DNA of 53,729 bases. Origin: Helicobacteraceae bacterium. GTDB lineage: Bacteria > Campylobacterota > Campylobacteria > Campylobacterales > Sulfurimonadaceae. Location of the stretch: NCBI GenBank assembly GCA_027063225.1, contig JAMOSG010000022.1, forward strand, positions 1 to 53,729. Reading direction: 5' to 3'. Shown in pieces: positions 44,401-53,710 of the stretch. Position numbers and translations under genes: made by a program. Each line of letters opens with the position of its first letter. Positions within the stretch are counted from its first letter, which is position 1. Below the pieces are notes generated by a model that saw only the letters and a program-made list of their open reading frames with translations, had not been told where the DNA came from and searched no databases.

Positions 44401-44578
44401 TGATTGTTAAAAGAGCCATTAGAAGCTCAAACCAAGTGGCATTATAAATTTCAGCTTTTGCTGAAGCGGTACCAAAGTCGTTTTCTATAAAAGTTGCATA
44501 CCCTATTACAAAGGCAAATAGCAACATTAAAACTGTCATGGTCTTCATTGAAGAGATGAGTGAAATCATCTTAGACAT
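41456..44578 (-). CDS. ccsBA: Fused cytochrome c biogenesis protein CcsBA
   Basis: Single-chain system II machine that moves haem to the periplasm and attaches it to apocytochromes. The 1040-residue protein has an N-terminal ResB/CcsB part with four membrane helices and a large periplasmic segment (about residues 100-620), and a C-terminal CcsA part with the tryptophan-rich WWD domain (WGRYWGWDPKETW) and flanking histidine-containing helices. Length fits the fused Campylobacterota form. It matures cytochromes such as SoxD of this window. It has its own promoter. Confidence 0.94.
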   Translation of the reverse strand: MSKMISLISSMKTMTVLMLLFAFVIGYATFIENDFGTASAKAEIYNATWFELLMALLTINLILNIFKYKMYTLKKAPIFIFHVGFIVIFIGAAITRYAGYEGNLHIREHQSASTLVSRDPFLVIQAKKDKTVLESSEVLYLSKRSKNEIERSFSIENTPVSIELKRYIPNVVEGLIEDKTAKAIINLMITSSNQAKQIALAEGEFVDNGSYILDFQSHKKFTKPTIEIYIKDNKLFMNHQMPLSFLKMDTRKQGNLEKKSDEPLVNRTLFTYKNDSFVLRQFLPHARKTLVTNDRMKLRTSGLDALVFDVTIDGKIKEVTLFSQAGELAKPQSVSVDGVKVSIAYGSKALELPFKIYLEDFQLDRYPGSMSPASYASEVVLIDEKAGVEMPFKIYMNHILEYDGYRFFQASYDPDEKGTILSVNHDPGTIWAYLGYLLLGIGMFWSLFSKQNRFAALAKKAHKVANERVVASLALFALVFSSIPAYSQELAPELKIITSFDKTHAGEFGKLIVQDSGGRMKPLNTLATEILAKIHRSSNLDLGIAKLDPNQIVLGMMIRPDAYRNIKLIRTKNKEINRLIGAREDAKYASFAQFFQDPINIRGYKLADLVNEANRKEPRLRNKLDKEILKVDERVNVTFMVFNGALIKIWPKRDDANNKWLATIEALQTLPSQEAQEIRDIAIAYFTNVDKALRSGDFSEANKALEKIVAYQKKYGAAVYPSQTRIDAEVFYNEAKIFERIYPIYLVMGFILLILSFVKILKPKFKIDLASKISLAILVVLFILHTIGLANRWYISGHAPWSDGYESMIYIGWATVLAGFIFSKRSPMTLASTGILTGLILFVAHLSWMNPQVTNLVPVLNSYWLSIHVSMITASYGFIGLGALLGFITLMLFIFKTEQNKDQIIYSIKELNAINEMSLMIGLVLLTVGNFLGGVWANESWGRYWGWDPKETWALVTILVYAVVVHLRFIKSLYSEFVFSVVSLLSFTSVLMTYFGVNYYLAGLHSYAKGDPVPIPDFVPISYAIVFIIIALAYRNRKIV

Positions 44579-44597
44579 GGTGTTCCCTTTTTCGTTG

Positions 44598-44603
44598 AGT
44601 ATA
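44598..44603 (-). promoter_or_regulatory. -10 box for ccsBA
   Basis: TATACT on the minus strand, about 20 bases before the ccsBA ATG. A small palindrome (ATAAGTTAGACTTAT at 44601-44615) overlaps it, and could be an operator or part of a terminator for the upstream gene. Confidence 0.4.
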
Positions 44604-44641
44604 AGTTAGACTTATTCTATTTGAAAAAGGATAATAAAGAG

Positions 44642-44926
44642 TTAATTTTTAGAAAAAACGATTCTAAAATCTCCATTTTCTAATTCAAGAGGTTCATAAG
44701 AGTATTCGTTACCCAACTTCTCATAAAGTGGAAATGGTTCATGAAAATAGATTCCTACCAATCTTTCATTTTCATTCTGTAACATTCTTAAACCATAAAT
44801 AGTATTTACCATCGGTTCAGGTGGTTGACACTGTGTTGCATTAAACTCATAATAAACTAAACCATCCTCTTCATATCTATAAAAATCTAATGTTGCCATA
44901 GGCACTTCCACTTTTACTTTTTCCAT
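44642..44926 (-). CDS. Small unknown protein coupled to the FlgS-like kinase
   Basis: A soluble 94-residue protein of no recognised family: an acidic, aromatic-rich sequence (DFYRYEEDGLVYYEFNATQC and later VGIYFHEPFPLYEKLGNEYS), with a Cys-containing CQPPEP turn. Start ATG 44926 has a strong GGAGG upstream, and overlaps the kinase gene stop; a longer frame to 44950 is unlikely. Tight coupling to the kinase gene suggests a functional link, but none can be stated. Confidence 0.7.
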   Translation of the reverse strand: MEKVKVEVPMATLDFYRYEEDGLVYYEFNATQCQPPEPMVNTIYGLRMLQNENERLVGIYFHEPFPLYEKLGNEYSYEPLELENGDFRIVFSKN

Positions 44927-44927
44927 C

Positions 44928-45911
44928 TTAAACCTCCAATTTAATCTCAAAACATTTTTTCTCTTGATCTAAAAGCCTTACATCTCCACCATGTGCTTGT
45001 GCAATTTGACGTGAAAGAACAAGTCCTAAACCATTGCCTTTAAGTTTTGTACTTTTAAATGCTTCAAAAAGCTCTTTTTTGTTCTCTATAGCTATTCCAC
45101 TATCGTAAATATAAAAAGTGTGGTACTCCTCTTGTGCTTCATAACGAATCTCGATAATCCCCTCTTCTTCTTCATCTAGTTCAATAGCATCTATTGCATT
45201 AGCTAAAAAATTAGAAAAAAGCATCTCCAAAAGATTTTTATCTGCATTGAGTTTAAAGTCTTCTTTTGGAAAAATAAACTCTATCTCTTTAGAGTAAGCA
45301 TAATACTCTATAGAACTCTTTAATGCCTCTTGAAGTTCACTCCATAAAAACTCTTTTTTCTTAGCTTGAACACCTTTTGAAAACATTAACGTCGATTCAA
45401 TGATACGCTCAATACGGTAAACAGATTTTTGAATCTCTGTAACAAGTGCTACATTTTGTTCTTTTACCCTTTTTTTTAGTGTTGACGTAAGTAAAGAGAT
45501 AGAACCTATAGGATTGCGAATTTCATGAGAAAGGTGTGCTGCCATTTGCCCCATTGTTGCAAGATTTTCTTTACGCTTTTGCTCTGTAATATCTGTAGCA
45601 CTAAGCATAATTTTATCTTTATATGTAGAACTCTTTATAAGATAAGAACGGGCTTCAAACGTAACCTCATAGTCATCATTTTTATACTCTAAAAGTTCTA
45701 AAAGTTTAGAAAGCTCTTTTGCACGAGAGTTTTGTAAAAAGACACTATTATCTTCACTTACTATCCAAATAGCATTTGGTAAAAACTCTACAACCTTTTC
45801 AACTGTATCTTGAAGGTGACTATAGGCAGCTTTAAGCTCATTAAAATCTTTTTCTACTTTATATGTTTGCTCTATAAGAAGGTTAAGTTCCTCAGGTGTT
45901 ACACTAGACAT
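44928..45911 (-). CDS. flgS: FlgS-like cytoplasmic sensor histidine kinase
   Basis: Histidine kinase, probably FlgS, which phosphorylates FlgR to activate sigma-54 flagellar genes. The 327-residue protein has no membrane segment. It opens with a coiled coil (about 10-40), then a PAS-like domain (VEFLPNAIWIVSEDNS, about 40-110), an H box (HLSHEIRNPIGSI), and an ATP domain with N box (NFLANAIDAI), a G1-like DSGIAI and GNGLGLVLSRQIAQAHGG. It begins immediately after the apeB stop. rpoN and a sigma-54 flgH promoter elsewhere in the window fit. Without flgR or a genetic test the FlgS name is likely, not certain. Confidence 0.78.
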   Translation of the reverse strand: MSSVTPEELNLLIEQTYKVEKDFNELKAAYSHLQDTVEKVVEFLPNAIWIVSEDNSVFLQNSRAKELSKLLELLEYKNDDYEVTFEARSYLIKSSTYKDKIMLSATDITEQKRKENLATMGQMAAHLSHEIRNPIGSISLLTSTLKKRVKEQNVALVTEIQKSVYRIERIIESTLMFSKGVQAKKKEFLWSELQEALKSSIEYYAYSKEIEFIFPKEDFKLNADKNLLEMLFSNFLANAIDAIELDEEEEGIIEIRYEAQEEYHTFYIYDSGIAIENKKELFEAFKSTKLKGNGLGLVLSRQIAQAHGGDVRLLDQEKKCFEIKLEV

Positions 45912-47165
45912 TTAAAGCTCTATATGCTTTAGAATTTTGACAAGATTATAAGCATCTTCACTACCACAAAGCTCACGAATAGAGTGCATTGCAAGAGTTG
46001 GTAAACCAATATCTAAAGTCTCAATACCTAAACGTGTTGCACTAATTGGACCTATGGTAGAACCACAACCCATATCACTTCTTACAACATAGTTTTGTGT
46101 TGGGAGATTTGCTTTTTTAGCAGCTGCTAAAAAGAGTGCTGATGTTTTTGCACTTGTTGCATAACGCTGGTTTGCATTGTGTTTTAAAACAACACCCTTG
46201 TTTATATGTGGTGTATGATTTGGCTCATGCTTTGAAGCAAAATTTGGATGGATTGCATGAGCATTATCTGCAGAAATAAGCAATGAACTTCTACAAACTT
46301 GTACAAACTCTTCATAATTGGAGAAGATTCTTTTTAGTGTATTTTCTAAAAAACTTCCCGCAGCTCCTGTTGTTGTTTCACTTCCAACCTCTTCATGATT
46401 ATTTGCAATAAAAAGGAGTGGCTTATTGGAAGAAGATTCGCTAATAAACTTAGCACCTACAAAACAACTTAAAAGATTATCTAAACGTGACGATGCTATA
46501 AAATCATCCTTTATTCCAACATATCCCGCTTTATTTGTATCATAAAAGCTTAATTCATACGATAAAATCTCTTGTGCATCTTGTGGTAATTTTTGTTTTA
46601 AAAAAGATTCAAAATTAAATTTTTTCTGTGTAGAAGTTGCTAAAATAGGTACTAAGTCTGTTTGCTTATTTATTGTTTTATCTTTATTTGCTTGGGAGTC
46701 TAAATGTATTGCTAATGAAGGAATTGTTGCTAAAGATTTTTTAAAGTCTATTACTTTATGCAATACTTCATTGTTGGAATTTAAATAATATACTATACCT
46801 GCTAAAGAGAGGGATCTATCAAACCAACTATTAAGTAATGCACCACCATAAGGTTCTATACCAAGTTGTACAACACCATTACCTTCAACTACAACATTTG
46901 GTTTTAATTTTAAAGAGGGGGAATCGTTATGTGTGCCTATCATTAAATAATTTTTTGAACCTTTAGGATAAGTAAAAGCTATAACAGCACTTCCATTTCG
47001 CACAACATAATAACTTTTACCCTCCTCTAAATTCCATAACTTTGTCTCATCTAAAGCTATAAAACCTTTTTGCTCAAACATCTCCACCATTAAAGCTGTA
47101 GCATGAAAAGGTGTAACAGAACTATCTAAAAAATCCAATAACTCTTTATTAAATTCCTCCTGCAT
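45912..47165 (-). CDS. apeB: M18-family aminopeptidase
   Basis: Cytosolic zinc aminopeptidase of the aspartyl-aminopeptidase (M18) family. The 417-residue protein shows GTHNDSPSLKLKPN (metal-binding His and Asp), the NNHEEVGSETTTGAAGSFL block with the catalytic Glu pair, SADNAHAIHPNF and a C-terminal VVRSDMGCGSTIGPISATRLG, all family markers. It lies between a small membrane protein gene and flgS. Confidence 0.93.
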   Translation of the reverse strand: MQEEFNKELLDFLDSSVTPFHATALMVEMFEQKGFIALDETKLWNLEEGKSYYVVRNGSAVIAFTYPKGSKNYLMIGTHNDSPSLKLKPNVVVEGNGVVQLGIEPYGGALLNSWFDRSLSLAGIVYYLNSNNEVLHKVIDFKKSLATIPSLAIHLDSQANKDKTINKQTDLVPILATSTQKKFNFESFLKQKLPQDAQEILSYELSFYDTNKAGYVGIKDDFIASSRLDNLLSCFVGAKFISESSSNKPLLFIANNHEEVGSETTTGAAGSFLENTLKRIFSNYEEFVQVCRSSLLISADNAHAIHPNFASKHEPNHTPHINKGVVLKHNANQRYATSAKTSALFLAAAKKANLPTQNYVVRSDMGCGSTIGPISATRLGIETLDIGLPTLAMHSIRELCGSEDAYNLVKILKHIEL

Positions 47166-47175
47166 AAAAAAACCT

Positions 47176-47331
47176 CTATCCTAAAATACGTTGAACATTA
47201 GAAGTTCTATGGTAAGTTCTCTCATCATCGCCACCGCCAAAATCAAAACTTACAAAAATCATTATTAATAGTAAAACAATAATAACAATTGGAATAATCT
47301 TATCTTTTTTCTCTTCATATCTATCTAGCAA
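47176..47331 (-). CDS. Small single-pass membrane protein between coaX and apeB
   Basis: A 51-codon frame that starts at TTG 47331 (with AAAAGG six bases before it), overlapping the last bases of coaX, and ends 10 bases before apeB. The peptide has a charged start (LDRYEEKKDK), one helix (IIPIVIIVLLLIMIFVSFDF), a Gly/Asp turn (GGGDDER) and a basic tail (TYHRTSNVQRILG). It fills nearly all of a gap in a tightly packed operon, which supports it being real. I do not recognise it. Confidence 0.6.
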   Translation of the reverse strand: MLDRYEEKKDKIIPIVIIVLLLIMIFVSFDFGGGDDERTYHRTSNVQRILG

Positions 47332-47938
47332 AGCAAACCTTTTGTAATTTTTTCATTGATCTAAAAAGTAAATTTTCATCTATTGTTGCATCTGGTAAAA
47401 GCTGATGTATCAACTCTGCATCACCACCCGTCAAGACAACAGGAATGTTATAAGATGTTACTTCTAGGTAAAAACCTTTAAGGTAACCATAACTAACAGC
47501 ATCTTTAGAAGTTTTTGGAAGTTTACTTAAATTTACCTCAAAGTTGAATTTATAATCGAGTAATTTTGAAATATTTTTATATGTTTTTTGCATAAAAGTA
47601 ACACCTGGGTAAATAAACCCTCCAACAAACTCACTATTTTTCACAACATCTACTGTAATAGCACTTCCAGCATCTATAATGACACCGTTATCTATAGCTT
47701 CACATGCCACAATTCTATCTATCCCCATAGTATCGTAATATTTTTTTCTATCTATACACACCTCTAAATTTTTCCAATTTTGTAAATGTTGTAATTTTTG
47801 AAGAATATCTGGAACTACACAAATAAAAAAAACCTCTTGTGTAATAGAAGAAGGATCAAAACTCTTAATAGATTCTTTATAGGAGTTTTTACCATCAAAA
47901 AAGTGGTATGTAGTGTTACCAATGTCGCAAAAAAGCAT
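47321..47938 (-). CDS. coaX: Type III pantothenate kinase
   Basis: First step of coenzyme A synthesis, phosphorylating pantothenate; the CoaX type is used in Campylobacterota. Start ATG 47938 overlaps the upstream stop (TAATG) after GGAAG, and gives 205 residues with LFCDIGNTTYHFF at the front, the GIDRIVACEA segment, GVIIDAGSAITVDVV and GGFIYPGVT motifs, and TGGDAE near the end. A frame from 47953 would add five residues without a ribosome-binding site. Confidence 0.93.
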   Translation of the reverse strand: MLFCDIGNTTYHFFDGKNSYKESIKSFDPSSITQEVFFICVVPDILQKLQHLQNWKNLEVCIDRKKYYDTMGIDRIVACEAIDNGVIIDAGSAITVDVVKNSEFVGGFIYPGVTFMQKTYKNISKLLDYKFNFEVNLSKLPKTSKDAVSYGYLKGFYLEVTSYNIPVVLTGGDAELIHQLLPDATIDENLLFRSMKKLQKVCFAR

Positions 47939-48258
47939 TAGTAAAGCTTCCAACCAGCTTTTTTAAACGCCTCTTTTGCCTTGGAACAAAGTGGAGCATC
48001 TATAAATAAAACTTTATGTTTAAAATTATGATCCATGTAAATAACTAATTTTGCGTAAATTTTTTCAAATTTTTCAACATCTTTTAAAAGGATACGGCTT
48101 TTTTGGCTAATAGCAATAATAGCCCAAAAATAACCGTGCATATCTGTTGCTTTATAGATACGAATTTTGTTGCGGATACCCAACTCTTTTGGCTTTATCT
48201 CTACCATTTTTTTGTAGATTTTACCCTTTTTTCTTAAAGCATCAACAACCATTTGCAT
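47938..48258 (-). CDS. Unknown protein upstream of coaX
   Basis: A 106-residue basic protein with an alpha/beta look: MVVDALRKKGKIYKK, then IRIYKATDMHGYFWAII, an ILLKDVEKFEKIY helix and VLFIDAPLCSKAKEAFKKAG. I recognise no named family. It is likely conserved because it is locked between gatA (17 bases) and coaX (TAATG overlap). No signal or membrane helix is evident. Confidence 0.75.
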   Translation of the reverse strand: MQMVVDALRKKGKIYKKMVEIKPKELGIRNKIRIYKATDMHGYFWAIIAISQKSRILLKDVEKFEKIYAKLVIYMDHNFKHKVLFIDAPLCSKAKEAFKKAGWKLY

Positions 48259-48275
48259 ATCTATAACAAACCCCT

Positions 48276-49619
48276 TTATCTTTGATAATTTACTTCTTTT
48301 TCAAGGCTTAATGCACCATCAAAAAGTGTTTGCTCATCATAAGCATTTGCAATAAGCTGTAACCCAACTGGCATACCTTCATTGTTTTTCATAATAGGAA
48401 GTGAAAGTGCTGGAAGTCCTGCAAGGTTTACACTAATTGTGTAAATATCACTTAAATACATATCCATAGGTTTTGCCAATTCACCAAATTTTGGTGCAAC
48501 ACTTGGAGCAACAGGAGAGAGGATTAAATCTACCTCTTCAAAAAGTTTTGCATACTCATCTTTAATAATATGGCGAGTTTTTTGTGCTTTTACATAGTAT
48601 GCTTCATAGTATCCACTAGAGAGAACAAAGTTTCCTAGTAAGATTCTACGTTTTACTTCATCTCCAAAACCTTCACTTCTTGTTTTAATAAAAGTCTCTT
48701 CAAGGTTTTTCCCCTCTACTCTATTTCCATAACGAATACCATCATAACGTGCAAGGTTTGTTGTTGCTTCTGCTGTTGCTGTAATGTAGTATGCTGAAAT
48801 ATCATATTTTGCATCCATCATCTCACGCTCAACAATTGTATGCCCTGCACTTTTAAGTGCTTCTATAGCTTTTGCATACGCCTCTTTTACATCATCACTT
48901 GCATTCTCTACATACTTAGGAAGTACTGCAATTGTCAATTTTCTATTAGGATCTAAATTTGGTACAACTTTATCATCTTTTTGTGCATTTGTAGAATCTT
49001 TAGCATCACTTCCACTAATAATATCATACAAAATTGCTGCATCTTCAACATTTTGTGTCATAGGCCCAATTTGGTCTAAACTCGAAGCATACGCACCAAG
49101 CCCATAACGACTTACTCTTCCATAAGTTGGTTTCATCCCAACAATTCCACAATATGCAGCAGGTTGGCGAATAGAACCACCAGTATCACTTCCAAGTGCA
49201 GCAACAGCTAGTCCAGCACCAACAGCAGCAGCACTACCACCACTACTTCCACCAGGAACACGACTAGAATCAATTGGGTTAAGTGTTTTACCATAGAAAC
49301 TAGATTCTGTTGTAGAACCCATTGCAAACTCATCCATATTTACTCTACCAAATGGACTAAGTCCCGCTTCTTGAAGTTTCTCAATAACAGTTGCATTATA
49401 AGGTGCAATATAGCCTTGTAAAATTTTAGAACCAGATGTAACTGACCAATCTTTTACTTGAATATTATCTTTAATAGCAATAGGAACACCCTCTCCCACA
49501 TTTTGTACATCTATATAAGCATTTAACTCTTTGTTTGCTTCAATATTTGTGCGGAGTTCCTCTTTTAATTTTTCTAACTCTTCTTTACTTAATGAAAGTG
49601 CTTCTTTTAATGTAACCAC
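48276..49619 (-). CDS. gatA: Glu-tRNA(Gln)/Asp-tRNA(Asn) amidotransferase subunit A
   Basis: Amidase subunit that frees ammonia from glutamine so that GatB can convert misacylated Glu-tRNA(Gln). The 447-residue protein has the Ser-cis-Ser-Lys arrangement: Lys in VPIAIKDNI, the [15 protein letters not shown] loop and [16 protein letters not shown]. Length is slightly short for the family (about 450-485). It shares its operon with ileS upstream. Confidence 0.96.
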   Translation of the reverse strand: MVTLKEALSLSKEELEKLKEELRTNIEANKELNAYIDVQNVGEGVPIAIKDNIQVKDWSVTSGSKILQGYIAPYNATVIEKLQEAGLSPFGRVNMDEFAMGSTTESSFYGKTLNPIDSSRVPGGSSGGSAAAVGAGLAVAALGSDTGGSIRQPAAYCGIVGMKPTYGRVSRYGLGAYASSLDQIGPMTQNVEDAAILYDIISGSDAKDSTNAQKDDKVVPNLDPNRKLTIAVLPKYVENASDDVKEAYAKAIEALKSAGHTIVEREMMDAKYDISAYYITATAEATTNLARYDGIRYGNRVEGKNLEETFIKTRSEGFGDEVKRRILLGNFVLSSGYYEAYYVKAQKTRHIIKDEYAKLFEEVDLILSPVAPSVAPKFGELAKPMDMYLSDIYTISVNLAGLPALSLPIMKNNEGMPVGLQLIANAYDEQTLFDGALSLEKEVNYQR

Positions 49620-49634
49620 ACTCTTTCCTTTTTA

Positions 49635-49745
49635 CTATTTTTTAAATTTTTTAACAAAGAAAATTCCAATACCAATAACAACAAAAATAGCAACTATTGT
49701 TTCAACTATAAATGAAAATGGTACTGGCTGTGCGAAGTCTGGCAT
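49635..49745 (-). CDS. 36-residue membrane protein coupled to ileS
   Basis: An ATG-started frame overlapping the ileS stop by one base (TAATG), ending 15 bases before gatA. It is a polar front ([10 protein letters not shown]), one long hydrophobic helix (SFIVETIVAIFVVIGIGIFF) and a basic tail (VKKFKK). The exact coupling and membrane-protein shape argue that it is a real gene, though far below ordinary size limits. No family is recognised. Confidence 0.65.
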   Translation of the reverse strand: MPDFAQPVPFSFIVETIVAIFVVIGIGIFFVKKFKK

Positions 49746-52510
49746 TAAGCAAGTACCTCTGCACATCTAGGACATACACTATCCTCTGTTTCTGCTTGAT
49801 ATTTCCAACAACGTGGACATTTATGTGCAGTTGCTTTAGAGATTACAAAAGTATCTTCATCTACTTTAAATGAAGCAAGAACCTCCTCTTCTGGATCATC
49901 CTCAAACACTCCACTTACAACAAACCAATCTTCAGCATCTACTCTATTCATATCTTCAATTACTACTTTAGACTCTGTATGAATTACAAGTTCAAGTGTA
50001 CTTTTAATAATTTTTTCTTTTTTAAGTTTATCTACTTCTGCACCAAAACCTTCACGTGCTCTTACTAAGTAAGGTGTATCAAAAGAGACACCACTTGGAA
50101 TATCTAAAGACTCATACACCATATCGAAAATATCTTCTGCATCACCTTTTACAACTTTAGGTGCATGCTCTACAATCTCATCTGCAGTGTATGTTAAAAT
50201 TGGAGCTACAAGTAATAGCATAGATTTTAAGATCATCGCCATTGCACTTTGACTTGCACGACGTCTTTGAGAATCTTTTGCATTACAGTAAAGTGAATCT
50301 TTTGTCATATCGATATACATACCACTTAACTCATTTACAACAAAGTTATTAAGCACATTCATACCATTTACAAAGCTATATTCACTAAAGAGTTTATGCA
50401 CACTATCAAGTTTCTCTTTTGCAACATTTAAAATCCACTTATCTAAATCTCCCATATCTTCATAAGGAGTTAGTTGCTCTAAATCGTTAATATTTGCAAG
50501 CATAATTCTAAATGTATTTCTTAGTTTTCTATAACTTTCACTTGTTTGTTTTAAAATTCCTTGAGAAATTTTTAGATCCCCTTGGTAGTCTGAAGATGCA
50601 ACCCAAAGACGTAAAATTTCACTACCGTATTCTTTTAAAACTTTCTCAGGAGCAATAACATTACCCTTAGATTTTGACATCTTCTCACCCTTTTCATCTA
50701 CTGTGAAACCGTGAGTTAAAACACCTTTATATGGTGCTTGATGCTCTACTGCACAAGAAAGAAAAAGTGAAGATTGGAACCAACCACGATGTTGGTCACT
50801 CCCCTCTACGTAAAGATCTGCTGGGTATTTTCCAGCATCGTAATTACGAGATTTTAAAACAGAATTCCAAGTTGAACCACTATCAAACCATACATCTAAA
50901 ATATCTGTTACTTTTTCAAGTTCATCTGCTTTGTAACCACTTCCAGGGTACAGAAGTTCCTCAATACTCATAGAGTACCAAGCATCACTCCCTTTCATCT
51001 CAAAAATCATCGCTATGTAATTAAGCACTTTTTCATCAAGTAAAACTTCACCAGTTGCTTTTACTCTAAAAAATGCTATTGGTACACCCCAATCACGTTG
51101 ACGTGAAATACACCAATCTGGACGATTTTCAACCATAGAATTTAAACGATTTTTCCCTGTTTGAGGTACAAAAAGAGTCTTTTCTACTTCACTTAAAGCA
51201 TTCTCTCTTAATGTTTTATCTTCCCCAACTGGTTTTTCATCTACAGAGATAAACCACTGTTTTGTTGCACGATAAATAAGTGGAGTATGACTTCTCCAAC
51301 AGTGTGGATACGAGTGCATAAAACGTGTTACTTTGCGTACTGCATCACCCATAAGCTCAATAAGCGCTTCATTTGATTTAAAAATATGACGCCCAACAAA
51401 CTCAGAAGCATTTGGAATAAGCTCTAAACCTACTACAGTTTCATCATAACACCCTGTTTCATCAACTGGCATTACAACCTCTAAGTCATACACTAAACCT
51501 ACACGGTAATCATCTTCACCATGTCCAGGAGCAGTGTGAACACAACCAGTTCCATTATCTACTAAAACATGCTCCCCTAAAACTAAACGAGATTTACGTT
51601 TGTTAAGTGGGTTAATCGCTTCAAGATTTTCAAACTCTTTCGCATCAAACTCTTTTGCAATTTCACCTGCAACAACTTCATTTTCACGTGCAGATTCAAA
51701 AAGTGCTTTTGCTACAATGAACCCGTCTGTTGTAAGTACATATTTTTCATGAGGATTTAAAGAGATACCCGTATTTGCAGGGATTGTCCATGGTGTTGTT
51801 GTCCAAATAACAGGTGCTGCTTTACCATCAATACCAAGTTTTTGTTTTGCATTATCATCTAACTCAAAAGCGATAAAGATAGAGTAGTCTTCTTTATCTT
51901 CATACTCAACTTCTGCTTCTGCAAGTGCAGTTCTCTCAGCCCATGACCAAAAAACAGGCTTACTTCTTTCAACCAAAAGCCCTTTTTTAGCAACACTACA
52001 AAGTGTACGGTAAATATTTGCTTCAAATTTAAAATCCATAGTGACATATGGTTTTTCCCAATCTGCAATAATCCCTAATTGTTTAAACTCTGAACGTTGA
52101 ATATCTACAAATTTTGCAGCATGTTCACGACAAAGTTGACGAACCTGAGCAACCTCTAGTTGCTCTTTTTTTTGTTTTCCACCAAGTTTTTTCTCAACTT
52201 GTTGCTCAATTGGTAGTCCGTGACAATCCCAACCTGGCGTAAAACGAACAGATTTTCCATTAAAATAGTTATATTTGATAATAATATCTTTTAAGACCTT
52301 ATTGAGTGCATGCCCAATATGGATATGTCCATTTGCATATGGAGGCCCATCATGCAGTGTAAAGCTTGGAGCATCTTTACGATTTTGCTTCATTTTCTCA
52401 TAAACTTTCTTTTCATCCCAAAGTTTATAACGCTTTGGTTCATTGTTTATAAGATTTCCTCTCATAGCAAACGATGTAGTTGGTAATAGTAGTGTCTCTT
52501 TGTAGTCCAT
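49745..52510 (-). CDS. ileS: Isoleucine--tRNA ligase
   Basis: Class I synthetase that charges tRNA-Ile and edits valine. The 921-residue protein has the HIGH-type motif in [15 protein letters not shown], the [10 protein letters not shown] block, editing-site segment [16 protein letters not shown] in [10 protein letters not shown], and a C-terminal zinc finger ([19 protein letters not shown]). Bacterial-type length. It opens the operon ileS-small protein-gatA. Confidence 0.98.
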   Translation of the reverse strand: MDYKETLLLPTTSFAMRGNLINNEPKRYKLWDEKKVYEKMKQNRKDAPSFTLHDGPPYANGHIHIGHALNKVLKDIIIKYNYFNGKSVRFTPGWDCHGLPIEQQVEKKLGGKQKKEQLEVAQVRQLCREHAAKFVDIQRSEFKQLGIIADWEKPYVTMDFKFEANIYRTLCSVAKKGLLVERSKPVFWSWAERTALAEAEVEYEDKEDYSIFIAFELDDNAKQKLGIDGKAAPVIWTTTPWTIPANTGISLNPHEKYVLTTDGFIVAKALFESARENEVVAGEIAKEFDAKEFENLEAINPLNKRKSRLVLGEHVLVDNGTGCVHTAPGHGEDDYRVGLVYDLEVVMPVDETGCYDETVVGLELIPNASEFVGRHIFKSNEALIELMGDAVRKVTRFMHSYPHCWRSHTPLIYRATKQWFISVDEKPVGEDKTLRENALSEVEKTLFVPQTGKNRLNSMVENRPDWCISRQRDWGVPIAFFRVKATGEVLLDEKVLNYIAMIFEMKGSDAWYSMSIEELLYPGSGYKADELEKVTDILDVWFDSGSTWNSVLKSRNYDAGKYPADLYVEGSDQHRGWFQSSLFLSCAVEHQAPYKGVLTHGFTVDEKGEKMSKSKGNVIAPEKVLKEYGSEILRLWVASSDYQGDLKISQGILKQTSESYRKLRNTFRIMLANINDLEQLTPYEDMGDLDKWILNVAKEKLDSVHKLFSEYSFVNGMNVLNNFVVNELSGMYIDMTKDSLYCNAKDSQRRRASQSAMAMILKSMLLLVAPILTYTADEIVEHAPKVVKGDAEDIFDMVYESLDIPSGVSFDTPYLVRAREGFGAEVDKLKKEKIIKSTLELVIHTESKVVIEDMNRVDAEDWFVVSGVFEDDPEEEVLASFKVDEDTFVISKATAHKCPRCWKYQAETEDSVCPRCAEVLA

Positions 52511-52538
52511 AGATACCTCAAAATTATAAAAGTGTGCT

Positions 52539-52544
52539 ATTATA
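52539..52544 (-). promoter_or_regulatory. -10 box for the ileS operon
   Basis: TATAAT on the minus strand in GAGGTTATAATAGC, about 28 bases before the ileS ATG. No T-box leader is visible; the leader is too short for one. Confidence 0.5.
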
Positions 52545-52582
52545 ACCTCAATCGAATTAAATTTTAATTAGTATTAAGTGTG

Positions 52583-52588
52583 TATAAT
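52583..52588 (+). promoter_or_regulatory. -10 box for the CinA-like gene
   Basis: TATAAT in GTGTGTATAATTTTAC, 28 bases before the ATG. A good AAAGGA ribosome-binding site lies between. Confidence 0.5.
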
Positions 52589-52615
52589 TTTACAAGAAGA
52601 TAAAGGAAAACAAAT

Positions 52616-53710
52616 ATGAAAAATAATCTCATTTTTATAGGTAATAAATTTCTACACAACACCTCTTTGCAATACTATATTATAAGAGAAGTAAAAAAAC
52701 ATATATCTGAAATAGATTCTATTCTATTTTATCAAGAAAATGACAATTCACTTTTTTTAAATTTAGAAACTCAATTGAATAACCAAGCAAATCTTTTTAT
52801 TGCAACAACAAAACAAAATTTCTCAACAATTGGAAAACTACTTTGTACTGTTACTGGAGACAATCAAGTCTTACAAGGCTCAACTCTTATTCCACGTAAA
52901 AGTAAAAAATTTGAAGATGGCAGTTATCTTATAGAACATAACAATTCTCTTATTAATGTATTTCATATCGATGAAATGCAAAAAATTCCTCCTCTTTTTA
53001 TAGAACAAAAGCCTAATTTAAAAATTCATATTCTTGAAGAAACTTCTCAAACACTTAATGCTCTTTTAACACCACTTGCACAAACTTATGAAGTTGCATT
53101 TGAATTAACAACTATTATAGAAGGTTGGATAGAAATAACACTCATTCAAAAAAAACATGGAAATTTAGATAAATTTTTACTTGCCCTTGAAAAACTTTTA
53201 CCAAATAAAATAATACAAACAAACAATATTGTACGTTACATTATAGATAAACTTTCATCAACGAACCAAAAAATTACATTTGCTGAAAGTTGTACTGGTG
53301 GACTTTTAACATACTACTTTACAAAAGAAAATGGTGCTTCAACTATTTTAGATGGTTCACTTATCACTTACTCTAATGATCTTAAAGAAACATGGATTGC
53401 TGTTGAGCAAAAAGCACTTGAAGCATTTGGAGCTGTGAGTGTAGAGGTTGTAAGACAAATGAGTGAAGGAGCACTCAATGTTAGTCATGCAGATTTTGCA
53501 ATTAGCATTAGTGGTATTGCAGGAGATGGTGGAGGTAGTGCAGAAAAACCTGTTGGAACTGTATTTATTGGTGTAAGAAATAAACAAAATCATATAGAAA
53601 AGAGATTTTTATTCAAAGGTGACAGAAATTATGTACAAGAACAAAGTGTCTTAATGGCCCTAAAAATGGTACTTTTACTCGATAAAAAAACTTTTTTTGA
53701 AAAAATTTGA
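52616..53710 (+). CDS. CinA-like protein with degenerate N-terminal domain
   Basis: The C-terminal half (about residues 205-362) is a CinA/PncC amidohydrolase domain: ITFAESCTGGLLTYYF, then LDGSLITYSNDLKETW, FAISISGIAGDGGGSAEKPV and GTVFIGV, which removes the amide from NMN in the pyridine nucleotide cycle. The N-terminal half (about 1-200) takes the place of the MoCF/CinA-nucleotide domain but keeps few of its motifs, except a weak LLCTVTGDNQVLQG. At 364 aa it is a little shorter than usual CinA (about 400-420). The C-terminal activity is plausible; the N-terminal role is unclear. Confidence 0.82.
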   Translation: MKNNLIFIGNKFLHNTSLQYYIIREVKKHISEIDSILFYQENDNSLFLNLETQLNNQANLFIATTKQNFSTIGKLLCTVTGDNQVLQGSTLIPRKSKKFEDGSYLIEHNNSLINVFHIDEMQKIPPLFIEQKPNLKIHILEETSQTLNALLTPLAQTYEVAFELTTIIEGWIEITLIQKKHGNLDKFLLALEKLLPNKIIQTNNIVRYIIDKLSSTNQKITFAESCTGGLLTYYFTKENGASTILDGSLITYSNDLKETWIAVEQKALEAFGAVSVEVVRQMSEGALNVSHADFAISISGIAGDGGGSAEKPVGTVFIGVRNKQNHIEKRFLFKGDRNYVQEQSVLMALKMVLLLDKKTFFEKI

